Positions 15,217 through 23,018 of a stretch of 64,000 nt of DNA are shown here, one piece after another. Numbering within the stretch: the first letter of the stretch is position 1; every line of letters begins with the position of its first letter. The stretch spans positions 5,642,001 through 5,706,000 of the forward strand of contig NZ_RJKL01000001.1 of NCBI RefSeq assembly GCF_003751945.1, written 5' to 3'. This DNA is from Couchioplanes caeruleus (GTDB lineage: Bacteria > Actinomycetota > Actinomycetes > Mycobacteriales > Micromonosporaceae). The position numbers were made by a program, and so were the translations under genes. Under the pieces are notes generated by a model. The model had not been told where the DNA came from. It did no database searches and was given only the letters and a program-made list of their open reading frames with translations.

Positions 15217-16167
15217 TCAGCAGATCACACGCAGTGCCCGGGGGACGGACAAGAAGTGCACCTTCTGCCGCTCACCCAGGTAGTCGCCGTCGAGCTGGAA
15301 CGACTGGGGGCGGGCGGCGACGACGGTGAACTCCACCTGGTCGTGCATGCGCAGGACGTTGCGGCCTCGTGGATCGGCCCGCCGGGACGTCATCTGAGTG
15401 ACTGTCCGTGTTGTGCTCGCCACTCCTAGGCTACGAAGGGCCAGCACGTCAAGTCCGCGGTCGAACGATGCCTGCGGATTGGGGTTGATCGGGCGGTCGC
15501 CGACATAGGTCCAGGGAGCCGTGTTCTGAATGATGACGGTTCCCAGACCGGTTTCCGGTTCCTCCCCGGGACGCTCGATCGAGAGCGGCGGCGTTTTGCG
15601 ATCTTCGCCCGAGAGGACCTGTCCGACCAGAGACCTCAGATAAAGGGCGGGAGTGGACGTACGCCCCCGCCGCCGGGCCTGTTCCACCCGCCGCGTCACC
15701 GCGGCGTCCAGCCCCAGCCCGGCCGTGAAGGTGAAATAGCGGTCGTCGGCGCGGCCGAGCCCGATCACGCGGTGCCGTCCCGAGCGCAGACCGTCGAGGA
15801 TCACACCGGTGCCCTCGACCCAGTCCCGCGGGAGTCCCAGCGCCCGGGCGAAGACATTGGTGGAGCCGCCGGGCACGACCGCGAGCGCCGGCAGCCGGAA
15901 CGCGGGCGACGCCGTCCCCGATGCGAGCCCCGGATCGGCGGTCATGATTCCGTTGACGGCCTCGTTGATCGTGCCGTCGCCGCCGAGCGTGACGACCACG
16001 TCCACGCCGCTCTCGGCCGCCTTGCGGGCCAGCGTCGTGGCGTGCCCGCGCTTGAGGGTGTACTCGACCGTCAGCTCGACCTGGCTGCGCAGGGCCCTGA
16101 CCAGCACGTCACGGCTGCGTTCACTGGTGGTCGTGGCCTTGGGGTTAACCACGAGTAACGCTCGCAT
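15217..16167 (-). CDS. Diacylglycerol/lipid kinase family protein (YegS-like)
   Basis: 316 residues. The DAGK catalytic fold is marked by LLVVNPKATTTS, the glycine loop TLGGDGTINEAVNG, and the second loop VVPGGSTNVFARALGLP. A C-terminal YegS-like beta domain follows (VEFTVVAARPQSFQLDGDY). It likely phosphorylates a membrane lipid such as diacylglycerol at the inner leaflet. ATG 16167 gives the conserved MRALLVVNP start; an upstream ATG at 16254 would add unconserved residues and overlap the divergent membrane-protein gene. Confidence 0.85.
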   Translation of the reverse strand: MRALLVVNPKATTTSERSRDVLVRALRSQVELTVEYTLKRGHATTLARKAAESGVDVVVTLGGDGTINEAVNGIMTADPGLASGTASPAFRLPALAVVPGGSTNVFARALGLPRDWVEGTGVILDGLRSGRHRVIGLGRADDRYFTFTAGLGLDAAVTRRVEQARRRGRTSTPALYLRSLVGQVLSGEDRKTPPLSIERPGEEPETGLGTVIIQNTAPWTYVGDRPINPNPQASFDRGLDVLALRSLGVASTTRTVTQMTSRRADPRGRNVLRMHDQVEFTVVAARPQSFQLDGDYLGERQKVHFLSVPRALRVIC

Positions 16168-16220
16168 GGGCGGCACTGTACCTCCCGGAGCCGCCGCGAG
16201 CTGGCCGGTATCGTACAGCG

Positions 16221-16610
16221 GTGACCCCTGCGGATGTGGAGAATCCCGCGACACTGGTATGGGCGGTGCGCCTGCTCGCCGCCGAGGCGGTGGCGCTCGC
16301 GGTGCTTGCGGCGTACCTGATGGTGCTGGTCGTGACGGCAGATCCCGGCAGCCTCGCGGTGGCGATCTCGCTCGCCGTGATGACCGCCCTCGGCGCCGCC
16401 GCCGTCCTCCTGGTGGCCCGGGCCCTGGCGGGCCGTTCGGCGCGGGCCCGCGGGCCCGCGATCGTCGTCCAACTCTTTCTCATTGCGTCGGGCGGATTCC
16501 TGCTGCAGACGGGGCCGGCCTGGGCGGGTGCGCTGACGATGCTGCTGGGCATCGGTGTCGCGCTGCTGTGCCTGATGCCGACCACGACGCGGGCGCTCGG
16601 TCTGGACTGA
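16221..16610 (+). CDS. Four-helix membrane protein, conserved in actinobacteria
   Basis: 129 residues with four hydrophobic stretches: LLAAEAVALAVLAAYLMVLV, SLAVAISLAVMTALGAAAVL, IVVQLFLIASGGFLLQ and ALTMLLGIGVALLCLM. No catalytic motif. It starts with GTG 16221, divergent from the lipid kinase. M. tuberculosis has a similar integral membrane protein (Rv3217c) in this place. Function unknown. The 260 bp after it, up to the GntR gene, show only GGCCTTGGC-like repeats. Confidence 0.78.
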   Translation: MTPADVENPATLVWAVRLLAAEAVALAVLAAYLMVLVVTADPGSLAVAISLAVMTALGAAAVLLVARALAGRSARARGPAIVVQLFLIASGGFLLQTGPAWAGALTMLLGIGVALLCLMPTTTRALGLD

Positions 16611-16870
16611 CCTCCGCCGCCTGGGCGGCCTGCCGGGCCTGGATTGTCATCGTGCCTGGCCTGGCCTCGAGGGCCTCGGCTTGTCTCCGGGCCTTGGCTG
16701 GCCTCCGGCTTAGGCGGACCTTCGGCCTTGGCCGGCTTTCGGGCCGGGTTCGACGTGATGCGACACGCCGGTGTGAGCTCGTCCGACTTCCGTCTGCTGG
16801 GCTGATCAGCACTTCCGCCGCGCGGGGAAAGGCCTACCCTGAGTGTGGCGGATCACAAGGGGGTGAGCGA

Positions 16871-17566
16871 GTGACCGGATCGACGGTGCGCCCGCCGGCG
16901 TATCAGCTTCTGGCGGACGAACTGCGCGATGAGATCACGTCGGGTCGCCTGCAGCCCGGCGAGCGCCTGCCGCCCGAGCCGGAGCTGTGCGTGCGGTCGG
17001 GCGTCAGCCGCAGCACCGTACGCGAGGCACTGCGCCTGCTCGCGAGCCAGCACCTGATCGTCACTACCCGCGGCGTGACCGGCGGCAGCTTCGTCGCCCA
17101 CCCCGATGCCCAGCAACTCTCCGATGCGCTCTCGACCGGCCTCACCCTGCTGACCAACTCGGCCGAGGTCGGGCTCGCCGACCTGCTCGAGCTGCGGCGC
17201 GCGGTGGAGATCCCGGCGGCCGGGCTGGCCGCGGAACGCCGCTCCGACGCCCATCTCGTCGAGCTGCGCGGCGCGATGTTCGACCCCGACCTTGACGAGC
17301 TCGACACGATGATGGCCGCGCACGCCGCCTTCCACTCGGCGATCGCGTCGGCGACGTGCAATCCGCTGTTCGAGCTGGTCACCCGGCCGCTCTACAACAT
17401 CGGGATCGGCGAGGAAGTGGTCGAGGGGCTGCCCGACGGCTACTGGGAACGGATCGACGCGGACCACCGGGACCTGCTGACGCACGTCCGCAACCGGGAC
17501 TCGGCGGGGGCGATGGAAGCCGGCCGCCGCCACCTCGACTACATCGCCGCGGTGGCCGCGCGCTGA
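16871..17566 (+). CDS. GntR family regulator, FadR/FCD subfamily
   Basis: 231 residues. The winged helix at about 10-75 has the GntR signature (LADELRDEITSGRLQPGERL, PEPELCVRSGVSRSTVREAL). The FCD ligand domain (about 90-225) has LLELRRAVEIPAAGLAAER and the metal/ligand-binding histidine region FHSAIASATCNPL and HRDLLTHVRNRD. FCD regulators bind organic acids or acyl-CoA. No neighbour points to the effector. GTG 16871 follows GGGGG; an upstream GTG is in a frame that stops at once. Confidence 0.88.
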   Translation: MTGSTVRPPAYQLLADELRDEITSGRLQPGERLPPEPELCVRSGVSRSTVREALRLLASQHLIVTTRGVTGGSFVAHPDAQQLSDALSTGLTLLTNSAEVGLADLLELRRAVEIPAAGLAAERRSDAHLVELRGAMFDPDLDELDTMMAAHAAFHSAIASATCNPLFELVTRPLYNIGIGEEVVEGLPDGYWERIDADHRDLLTHVRNRDSAGAMEAGRRHLDYIAAVAAR

Positions 17567-17671
17567 TCCGTTGGCCGCGCGCTGATCCGTTGGCCGTGCT
17601 GATGCGAGGGCCGACGCTGAGCCGAGCGTGCCAGTTCACGCGGCTCCGGGCAGCGGGCGGAGCGGTGTGGC

Positions 17672-18094
17672 TCAGTTCTCGGTGCGGCGGGTGAGGAGTC
17701 TGATCGTGGCGTGCCGGCCGTTCGCCTCGGCGGCCGCCGAGGTGGTCAGGGCGGTCAGCACCTTCCACGCGAACGAGGACTCCGATGGCAGCCGCGCCCC
17801 GCGCACGGTGGCGACCGTCACCTCGACGGTGAGTGCGTCGTCGGTCACCGCGAAGCGGCACTCCAGGTCCGCCCCGCGGGTGGCGATCGCCAGCAGCATG
17901 GCGCAGGCCTCGTCGACCGCGATGCGCAGATCCTCGATCTCGTCGAGGGCGAAGTGCAGGCGGGCCGCGAGGCCGGCCGTCGCCGTCCGTAGGACGCCCA
18001 GGTAGCCGCCGTCGGCGGGCACGGTGAGCAGCACGACGTCGTCACCGAACGCCGGCTCCGGATGCGTTGTCTGAAGCTGAGTCACCGACCCCAT
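17672..18094 (-). CDS. RsbW-like anti-sigma factor / serine kinase ATPase
   Basis: 140 residues of GHKL ATPase fold. LDEIEDLRIAVDEACAMLLA is the N-box helix, equivalent to the conserved Asn/Asp helix of RsbW, SpoIIAB and UsfX. ADGGYLGVLRTATAGLAARL is the N-terminal strand-helix typical of mycobacterial RsbW. The usual following sigF gene is absent: the next gene in its direction is the opposite-strand GntR regulator. It may therefore control a sigma factor encoded elsewhere. G-box motifs are weak. Confidence 0.75.
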   Translation of the reverse strand: MGSVTQLQTTHPEPAFGDDVVLLTVPADGGYLGVLRTATAGLAARLHFALDEIEDLRIAVDEACAMLLAIATRGADLECRFAVTDDALTVEVTVATVRGARLPSESSFAWKVLTALTTSAAAEANGRHATIRLLTRRTEN

Positions 18095-18113
18095 CCTCCC
18101 GATGGTCGAGACT

Positions 18114-18614
18114 CTAGCGCCTGACGGGTGAGGCGCGCTCGGCGAGTCGGCCCAGGGGGGCGCCGGTCAGCCGGTAGGGGACCCAGCCGTTGCTGGCGGC
18201 GGCGCCGATCGCGGCGTAGAAGTCGGCCGCCGGGTTCCAGTCGAGCATCACCCACTCGAGGCGCCGGTACCCCCGCTCGACGCAGATGCGGGCCAGCTCG
18301 GCCAGCAGGGCGGCGCCCGCGCCGGTGCCGCGGTGTCCGGGGCGCACGTACAGATCTTCGAGATAGATCCCGTGGACGCCTTCCCACGTCGAGAAGTTGA
18401 GGAACCAGAGGGCCACGCCGTAAGGAGCGTCGTCCTCGTCGACCGCCACATGCCCGAAGAGGCCCGGCCGGTCACCGAAGAGGGCCGCGTCGAGCTGTTC
18501 CGTGGTCAGGTGGCACGACTGCGGCTCGCGTTCGAAATCGGCCAGCTCGTGCACCATTGCCACAACGGCCGGCACGTCCTCGGGACGTACCGGCCGAATG
18601 CGGGCGGCGCTCAC
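18114..18614 (-). CDS. GNAT-family N-acetyltransferase
   Basis: 166 residues. Acetyl-CoA site motif A is clear: IYLEDLYVRPGHRGTGAGAA followed by LLAELARICVERG. The C-terminal YRRLEWVMLDWNPAADFY matches the diamine (SSAT-like) acetyltransferase subgroup. The GTG at 18614 overlaps the sodN stop by 4 bp, so it is translationally coupled to sodN and may be oxidative-stress induced. The substrate, possibly a polyamine or thialysine, is not proved. Confidence 0.85.
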   Translation of the reverse strand: MSAARIRPVRPEDVPAVVAMVHELADFEREPQSCHLTTEQLDAALFGDRPGLFGHVAVDEDDAPYGVALWFLNFSTWEGVHGIYLEDLYVRPGHRGTGAGAALLAELARICVERGYRRLEWVMLDWNPAADFYAAIGAAASNGWVPYRLTGAPLGRLAERASPVRR

Positions 18615-19015
18615 GCCTGCTTGGTCTCCCAGAAGATCTTGGAGATCTCCTCGATCTTCGCCAGCAACTGCTCGCCGACGGCCGGGTCCATGGAACCCTT
18701 GGCCCCGGACGCGCCCGCGAGCTTGGTGGCCTCGTTGAAGAGCTGGTTCAGGTGCGGGTACTTCTCGAAGTGGGGAGCCTTGAAGTAGTCCGTCCAGAGC
18801 ACCCACAGGTGGTGCTTGACCAGGTCAGCCCGCTGCTCCTTGATCTGGATGGCACGGGTACGGAACTCGGGGTCGGTGTTCGCCTGGTACTTCTCGGCGA
18901 TGGCCTTCACCGACTCCGCCTCGATGCGAGCCTGAGCGGGGTCGTAGACCCCACAGGGCAGGTCGCAGTGCGCGCTGACAACAGTGCGCGGCGTGAAGAT
19001 ACGCGGAAGTCGCAT
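18611..19015 (-). CDS. sodN: Nickel superoxide dismutase
   Basis: Dismutates superoxide in the cytosol with a nickel centre. The pre-protein is 134 residues. Fifteen residues (MRLPRIFTPRTVVSA) are removed to expose His16, the start of the nickel hook HCDLPCGVYDPAQA; His1, Cys2 and Cys6 of the mature chain are the ligands. The rest (EAESVKAIAEKYQ, HHLWVLWTDYFKAPHFEKYP) is typical. GGAGGGG precedes ATG 19015. The maturation protease gene sodX diverges from it. Nur-type nickel control is usual, but I see no clear Nur box in the 84-bp gap. Confidence 0.97.
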   Translation of the reverse strand: MRLPRIFTPRTVVSAHCDLPCGVYDPAQARIEAESVKAIAEKYQANTDPEFRTRAIQIKEQRADLVKHHLWVLWTDYFKAPHFEKYPHLNQLFNEATKLAGASGAKGSMDPAVGEQLLAKIEEISKIFWETKQA

Positions 19016-19099
19016 CGGGACCCCTCCATGAGTTTGCGATGATCCGGTGCTGACACTACCCCTTACACCCCGAGCCATACTCCATGCGGGATTGATGCC

Positions 19100-19408
19100 A
19101 TGAGATTGCAACTGCCGCTCTTCGCCGTACTTGTGCAAGGGCCTTCCATGGCACCCATCCTGCGCTCGGGAGACGCCCTGGTGGTGTGGCGGACGCGGCG
19201 CGTCCGGGAGGGCGACATCGTGGTCGCGCGCTTCCGCTCGCGACCCGGCCTGCTGGTCGTCAAGCGCGCGATCCGGGCCCAGGACCAGGGTTGGTGGGTA
19301 CGCGGGGACAACGAGTTCGTGACCGACGACTCACGGGCGTACGGGGTGGCGGATGTCATCGGACGTGTGATGTTTCGGTACTGGCCTCGACCGGGTCGGC
19401 TAAGTTAA
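19100..19408 (+). CDS. sodX: SodX, nickel SOD maturation peptidase (S26 type)
   Basis: A short signal-peptidase-like Ser/Lys protease of 102 residues, believed to clip the SodN propeptide. Catalytic Ser16 lies in VQGPSMAPIL and Lys55 in LLVVKRAI, with WWVRGDNEFVTDDSRAYG as the third family box. No transmembrane anchor, consistent with cytosolic processing. It is divergent from sodN, the usual arrangement. Confidence 0.93.
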   Translation: MRLQLPLFAVLVQGPSMAPILRSGDALVVWRTRRVREGDIVVARFRSRPGLLVVKRAIRAQDQGWWVRGDNEFVTDDSRAYGVADVIGRVMFRYWPRPGRLS

Positions 19409-19416
19409 TGTCCGGT

Positions 19417-19441
19417 AACCACAACACACCAGAGTGTGGTT
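19417..19441 (+). terminator. Probable terminator after sodX
   Basis: AACCACA and TGTGGTT, 7-bp arms, start nine bases after the sodX stop, with a flanking CCGG/CCGG extension. No T-run follows. Confidence 0.4.
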
Positions 19442-19540
19442 GCTTCACCGGGTGATCCCCGCATCGCACGTCGGTCCGCGCACACTCGCGCTCAGGGCCG
19501 GCTGGCACCACCGACGTACTGATGCGTGTCTGGAGTCTCC

Positions 19541-20854
19541 GTGTCCTTCTTCAGTTTCGAGCTCGATCCCGCGCTGGCCGCCGACCCCGTCTTCGACCTG
19601 CACAAGCGGGGCAAGATGACGATCTCCGCCACGGTTCCGCTGGCCAGCCGCGACGACCTGTCGCTGGCGTACACGCCGGGCGTCGCCCGGGTCTGCACCG
19701 CCATCGCCGACGACGAGAACCTGCACCACGACTACACCTGGGCCGGCAACACGGTCGCCGTCGTCAGCGACGGCTCGGCGGTCCTGGGCCTCGGCAACAT
19801 CGGACCCAAGGCCGCCATGCCGGTCATGGAGGGCAAGGCCGTGCTGTTCAAGCAGTTCGGCGGCGTCGACGCCGTGCCGATCTGCCTCGACACGCAGGAC
19901 GTCGAGGGCATCATCGCCGTGGTCAAGGCACTCGGCCCCTCGTTCGGCGGCATCAACCTCGAGGACATCAGCGCGCCCCGCTGCTTCGAGATCGAGCGTC
20001 GCCTCGACGAGGCCCTCGACATCCCCGTCTTCCACGACGATCAGCACGGTACGGCGATCGTCGTGCTCGCCGCGCTGCGCAACGCGGTCACGCTGCTCGG
20101 ACGCCGCTTCGCCGACCTGCGGGTCGTGGTGAGCGGGGCGGGCGCGGCGGGCGTGGCCATCACCGACACGCTGATCGCCGCCGGCGTCCAGGGCGCCAAC
20201 ACGATCGTCTGCGACTCGCGGGGCATCATCCACGCCGAACGGCCCGGGCTCACCGGCGTGAAGGCGGCGCTCGCGGAGAAGACGAACTACTCCGGGCGTA
20301 CGGGAGGAATCAAGGAGGCGCTGATCGGCGCCGATGTCCTCATCGGGGTGTCCGGCGGTGCCATCGCCGAGGAGGCACTGGCCGGGATGGCCCCGAACGG
20401 CATCATCTTCGCGCTGGCCAACCCCACGCCCGAGGTGCCGCCCGCGATCGCCCACAAGTACGCGGCGATCGTGGCCACCGGCCGCAGCGACTTCCCCAAC
20501 CAGATCAACAACGTGCTGGCGTTCCCGGGCATCTTCCGCGGGGCGCTCGACGCGCGCGCCACGCGGATCACAGAACGGATGAAGGTCGCGGCGGCGGAGG
20601 CCATCGCCGAGGTGGTCTCCGACGACCTGCGCGCGGACGCGATCGTGCCGTCGGCGCTGGACCCGCGGGTGGCCCCGGCGGTGGCGGCGGCGGTGGCGCA
20701 GGCGGCGGAGCGGGACGGCGTGGCGCGGTTGCGGACGGCGGCTCCGTCGCCGACTTCGTCCTCCTCCTCTTCGTCTTCTCCTTCGCCTTCCTCGCCTTCC
20801 TCCTCCTCGCCTGCTCTGTCCGTGGCGGTGGCGGTGGGTTCGGCCCAGTCCTGA
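19541..20854 (+). CDS. NAD(P)-dependent malic enzyme
   Basis: Oxidative decarboxylation of malate to pyruvate. 437 residues from GTG 19541, chosen because GGAG lies five bases before it; GTG 19526 is in frame too. Motifs: SLAYTPGVARVC with the catalytic Tyr, GSAVLGLGNIGPKAAMPVME, EDISAPRCFEIE with the metal-binding Glu, FHDDQHGTAIV and the nucleotide fold VVVSGAGAAGVAI. Bacterial short malic enzymes end near residue 390. Here an extra Ser/Pro-only tail of about 35 residues, encoded by a pyrimidine-rich tract, is added. Confidence 0.94.
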   Translation: MSFFSFELDPALAADPVFDLHKRGKMTISATVPLASRDDLSLAYTPGVARVCTAIADDENLHHDYTWAGNTVAVVSDGSAVLGLGNIGPKAAMPVMEGKAVLFKQFGGVDAVPICLDTQDVEGIIAVVKALGPSFGGINLEDISAPRCFEIERRLDEALDIPVFHDDQHGTAIVVLAALRNAVTLLGRRFADLRVVVSGAGAAGVAITDTLIAAGVQGANTIVCDSRGIIHAERPGLTGVKAALAEKTNYSGRTGGIKEALIGADVLIGVSGGAIAEEALAGMAPNGIIFALANPTPEVPPAIAHKYAAIVATGRSDFPNQINNVLAFPGIFRGALDARATRITERMKVAAAEAIAEVVSDDLRADAIVPSALDPRVAPAVAAAVAQAAERDGVARLRTAAPSPTSSSSSSSSPSPSSPSSSSPALSVAVAVGSAQS

Positions 20855-20894
20855 CGTCTGGTTTCGGCTGACTCTCCTTCGGCTGGCTGTTCTG

Positions 20895-20925
20895 GGGCCG
20901 GCACCGCGGTTCGTGGTGCCGGCCC
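20895..20925 (+). terminator. Rho-independent terminator after malic enzyme
   Basis: GGGCCGGCACC and GGTGCCGGCCC, 11-bp perfect arms with a 9-base loop, followed by TTTCGTTCG. Confidence 0.85.
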
Positions 20926-21023
20926 TTTCGTTCGTCGCTGGGTGCCGGTCGCTTGCGTGCTGTTATCCACAGGGGGAGCGTGGTGGGTGGCGTGCCATCG
21001 AGGCGGTGACTAGCGTTCTCGGC

Positions 21024-21974
21024 ATGCGCGCCGCCTACGCCAGTGCCACGAAGCCGGACGAGCCCCTCGCCGCCCTCACCGTCGGCGACCTGCCCGAGCC
21101 GTCGCCACCCGACGGATGGGTGACGGTCGACGTCCGGGCCAGCTCGCTCAACCACCACGAGATCTGGTCGCTGCGAGGGGTGGGCCTGCCCGCCGACCGG
21201 CTACCGATGATCCTGGGCTGCGACGCGTCCGGCGTGGACGCACAGGGCAACGAGGTCGTCGTCTATCCGGTCGTCGACGACCCGCAGGACCCGCGCGGCT
21301 TCTCGCTGCTGTCGGAGCGCTGGCCGGGCACGCTCGCCGAGCGCGTGGCCGTGCCGGCGGCGAACCTCGTGCCCAAGCCCGCGGGCCTCTCGTTCCTCGA
21401 CGCGGCATGCCTCCCGACGGCGTGGCTCACGGCGTACCACATGCTCACGACCCGCGGCCGCATCGCCGAAACCGAGGCGGTCCTGGTCCAGGGCGCAGGC
21501 GGCGGAGTGGCCACCGCGGCCGTGGTCCTGGCCGCGGCCCTCGGCAAGCGGGTGTACGCGACCAGCCGCGATCCCGGCAAGCGCGAGAAGATCGCCGACC
21601 TGGGCGCCACCGCGGTCGAACCCGGAGCCCGCCTCCCCGAACGCGTCGGCGTGGTCATCGAGTCGGTCGGCGCCCCCACCTTCGAGCACTCCCTGAAATG
21701 CGCGGCCCCCGGCGCCCGCATCGTGGTCTGCGGCGCAACCGGCGGCCCTTTCCCGAAGGTCGACCTCCGCCGCGTCTTCATGATGCAGCTCGAAATCCTG
21801 GGCAGCACCATGGGCACAGCCGACGAACTCGCCGCCCTGCTGAAGCTCTGCGTCGCCGGGGACATCCGCCCCATCATCGACTCGACCTACGGCTTCACCG
21901 CCGTGGCGGACGCCTTCGCCCGCCTCCACTCCGGCGAGGTATTCGGCAAGGTGGCAATCGACCACCTCCACTGA
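21024..21974 (+). CDS. Zinc-type alcohol dehydrogenase/quinone reductase-like protein
   Basis: 316-residue medium-chain dehydrogenase. GroES-like fold at the N-terminus (VRASSLNHHEIWSLRG), then the Rossmann motif VLVQGAGGGVATAAVVLAAA and FTAVADAFARLHSGEVFGK at the end. The structural zinc cysteines are absent, pointing to the quinone oxidoreductase branch. Asn/His in SLNHHE fits an NADPH-binding enone reductase. The substrate is unknown. Start ATG 21024 gives the conserved MRAAY N-terminus. Confidence 0.82.
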   Translation: MRAAYASATKPDEPLAALTVGDLPEPSPPDGWVTVDVRASSLNHHEIWSLRGVGLPADRLPMILGCDASGVDAQGNEVVVYPVVDDPQDPRGFSLLSERWPGTLAERVAVPAANLVPKPAGLSFLDAACLPTAWLTAYHMLTTRGRIAETEAVLVQGAGGGVATAAVVLAAALGKRVYATSRDPGKREKIADLGATAVEPGARLPERVGVVIESVGAPTFEHSLKCAAPGARIVVCGATGGPFPKVDLRRVFMMQLEILGSTMGTADELAALLKLCVAGDIRPIIDSTYGFTAVADAFARLHSGEVFGKVAIDHLH

Positions 21975-21992
21975 GAGGCGCAACCCACACGC

Positions 21993-22230
21993 GAGCGACG
22001 GGACGCCTCGTCGGCGCGCTGCCCGAGTGATGCGGCGTTGTGTTGGCGGGTCGGCCGAGCGGCTCTGCGGGTTGCCTGAGTGATACGGCGTTGTGTTGGC
22101 GGGTCGGCCGAGCGGCTCAGCGAGGCTGCCCGAGCGATGCGGCGCCTTGTCGGCGTGCTGCCCGAGCGGGCTCAGCGGGTTCGGGTGAGCTACACGGCGC
22201 CTCGTCGGCGTGCTGTCCGGGCGACGTGGC
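21993..22230. repeat. Imperfect 53-54 bp tandem array in a 516-bp gap
   Basis: Copies start at about 22021, 22074 and 22128, with partial copies on both sides. The first two share a GGCGTTGTGTTGGCGGGTCG core almost unchanged. The gap 21975-22490 contains no other recognisable feature. Confidence 0.75.
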
Positions 22231-22490
22231 GCCTGGATTTCAGCGCTCGGGTGTGATCACGTTCATGGCCGCCTCGTGTCTCGGGCAGCGGACGCCGGGA
22301 ATGTCACTCGACGGTGGAGGTCTGGGTACACCGCGTCATGCCCTGGGCTCGCGGGGCGGCGGGATGGGGCAAATCGGCGCGGCTGGACACTCCCACGAGA
22401 GGGTGAAATTCCGGATGCTTCGTCGAACGCCCTGGTAGGGGGCCGGGTAGGCCTGGATCGGAGACGTGGGGCTTCGCTATGGTCGTCCGC

Positions 22491-22658
22491 ATGTCTGACA
22501 ACAGCGTCGACCCGAGCGGCAACACCGAGGCGTTCCGCGCCTTCACGCAGAATGCCCCCGAGGAGCCCGCGGCGGCCTCGAAGACGCCGCTGATCCTGGG
22601 TGTCGCCACGGTGGCGGTTGTCCTGGTCGCCCTCATCGCCTGGCTCGCTCTCGGCTGA
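22491..22658 (+). CDS. Small single-pass membrane protein, unknown function
   Basis: 55 residues: an acidic, polar N-terminus (SDNSVDPSGNTEAFRAFTQ) and one C-terminal transmembrane helix (LILGVATVAVVLVALIAWLA). Tail-anchored topology with the N-terminus inside is likely. An in-frame ATG at 22479 would add four residues. Good third-position GC and the clear polar/hydrophobic division support a real gene. I recognise no family motif. The next 360 bp, to the ackA stop at 23019, show nothing. Confidence 0.65.
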   Translation: MSDNSVDPSGNTEAFRAFTQNAPEEPAAASKTPLILGVATVAVVLVALIAWLALG

Positions 22659-23018
22659 CAGCCGGTTTGGACTTCCCGGCGGCCGCGTCCCTGGTGCGCC
22701 GGAAACCGGGCAGCCGGATACAGCCGCGGATCGCGGCCGTATCTTTGCTGAGAGGCCCGCTCACCGTGCGCTGAGGGCCAGTGGGCCACGCGTTCATGCG
22801 CTGATTCGGAGCGTTAAGCCACGGTATGCGTGCGCTCTTCCTAGCGGTCGGCCACGGCGTTCATGGGCCATAACGGGCGTTCGACCGCAATGCTCTGCGC
22901 GCTAGCCCGGACGGTCGGCCGCCGATGTTCGCGCGTCGGTCTGGGAAGTCGGTCAGGGTGTTCGCGGGTGGGCCGGTTTCGATGCTCGCGCGTTGGGCCG
23001 GGCATGGTGGTTCCAGGG

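Noticed and set aside
22659..23018. Possible gene or RNA before the ackA end
   Set aside because: I found no frame with convincing composition, no ribosome binding site and no stable clover-leaf or hairpin.
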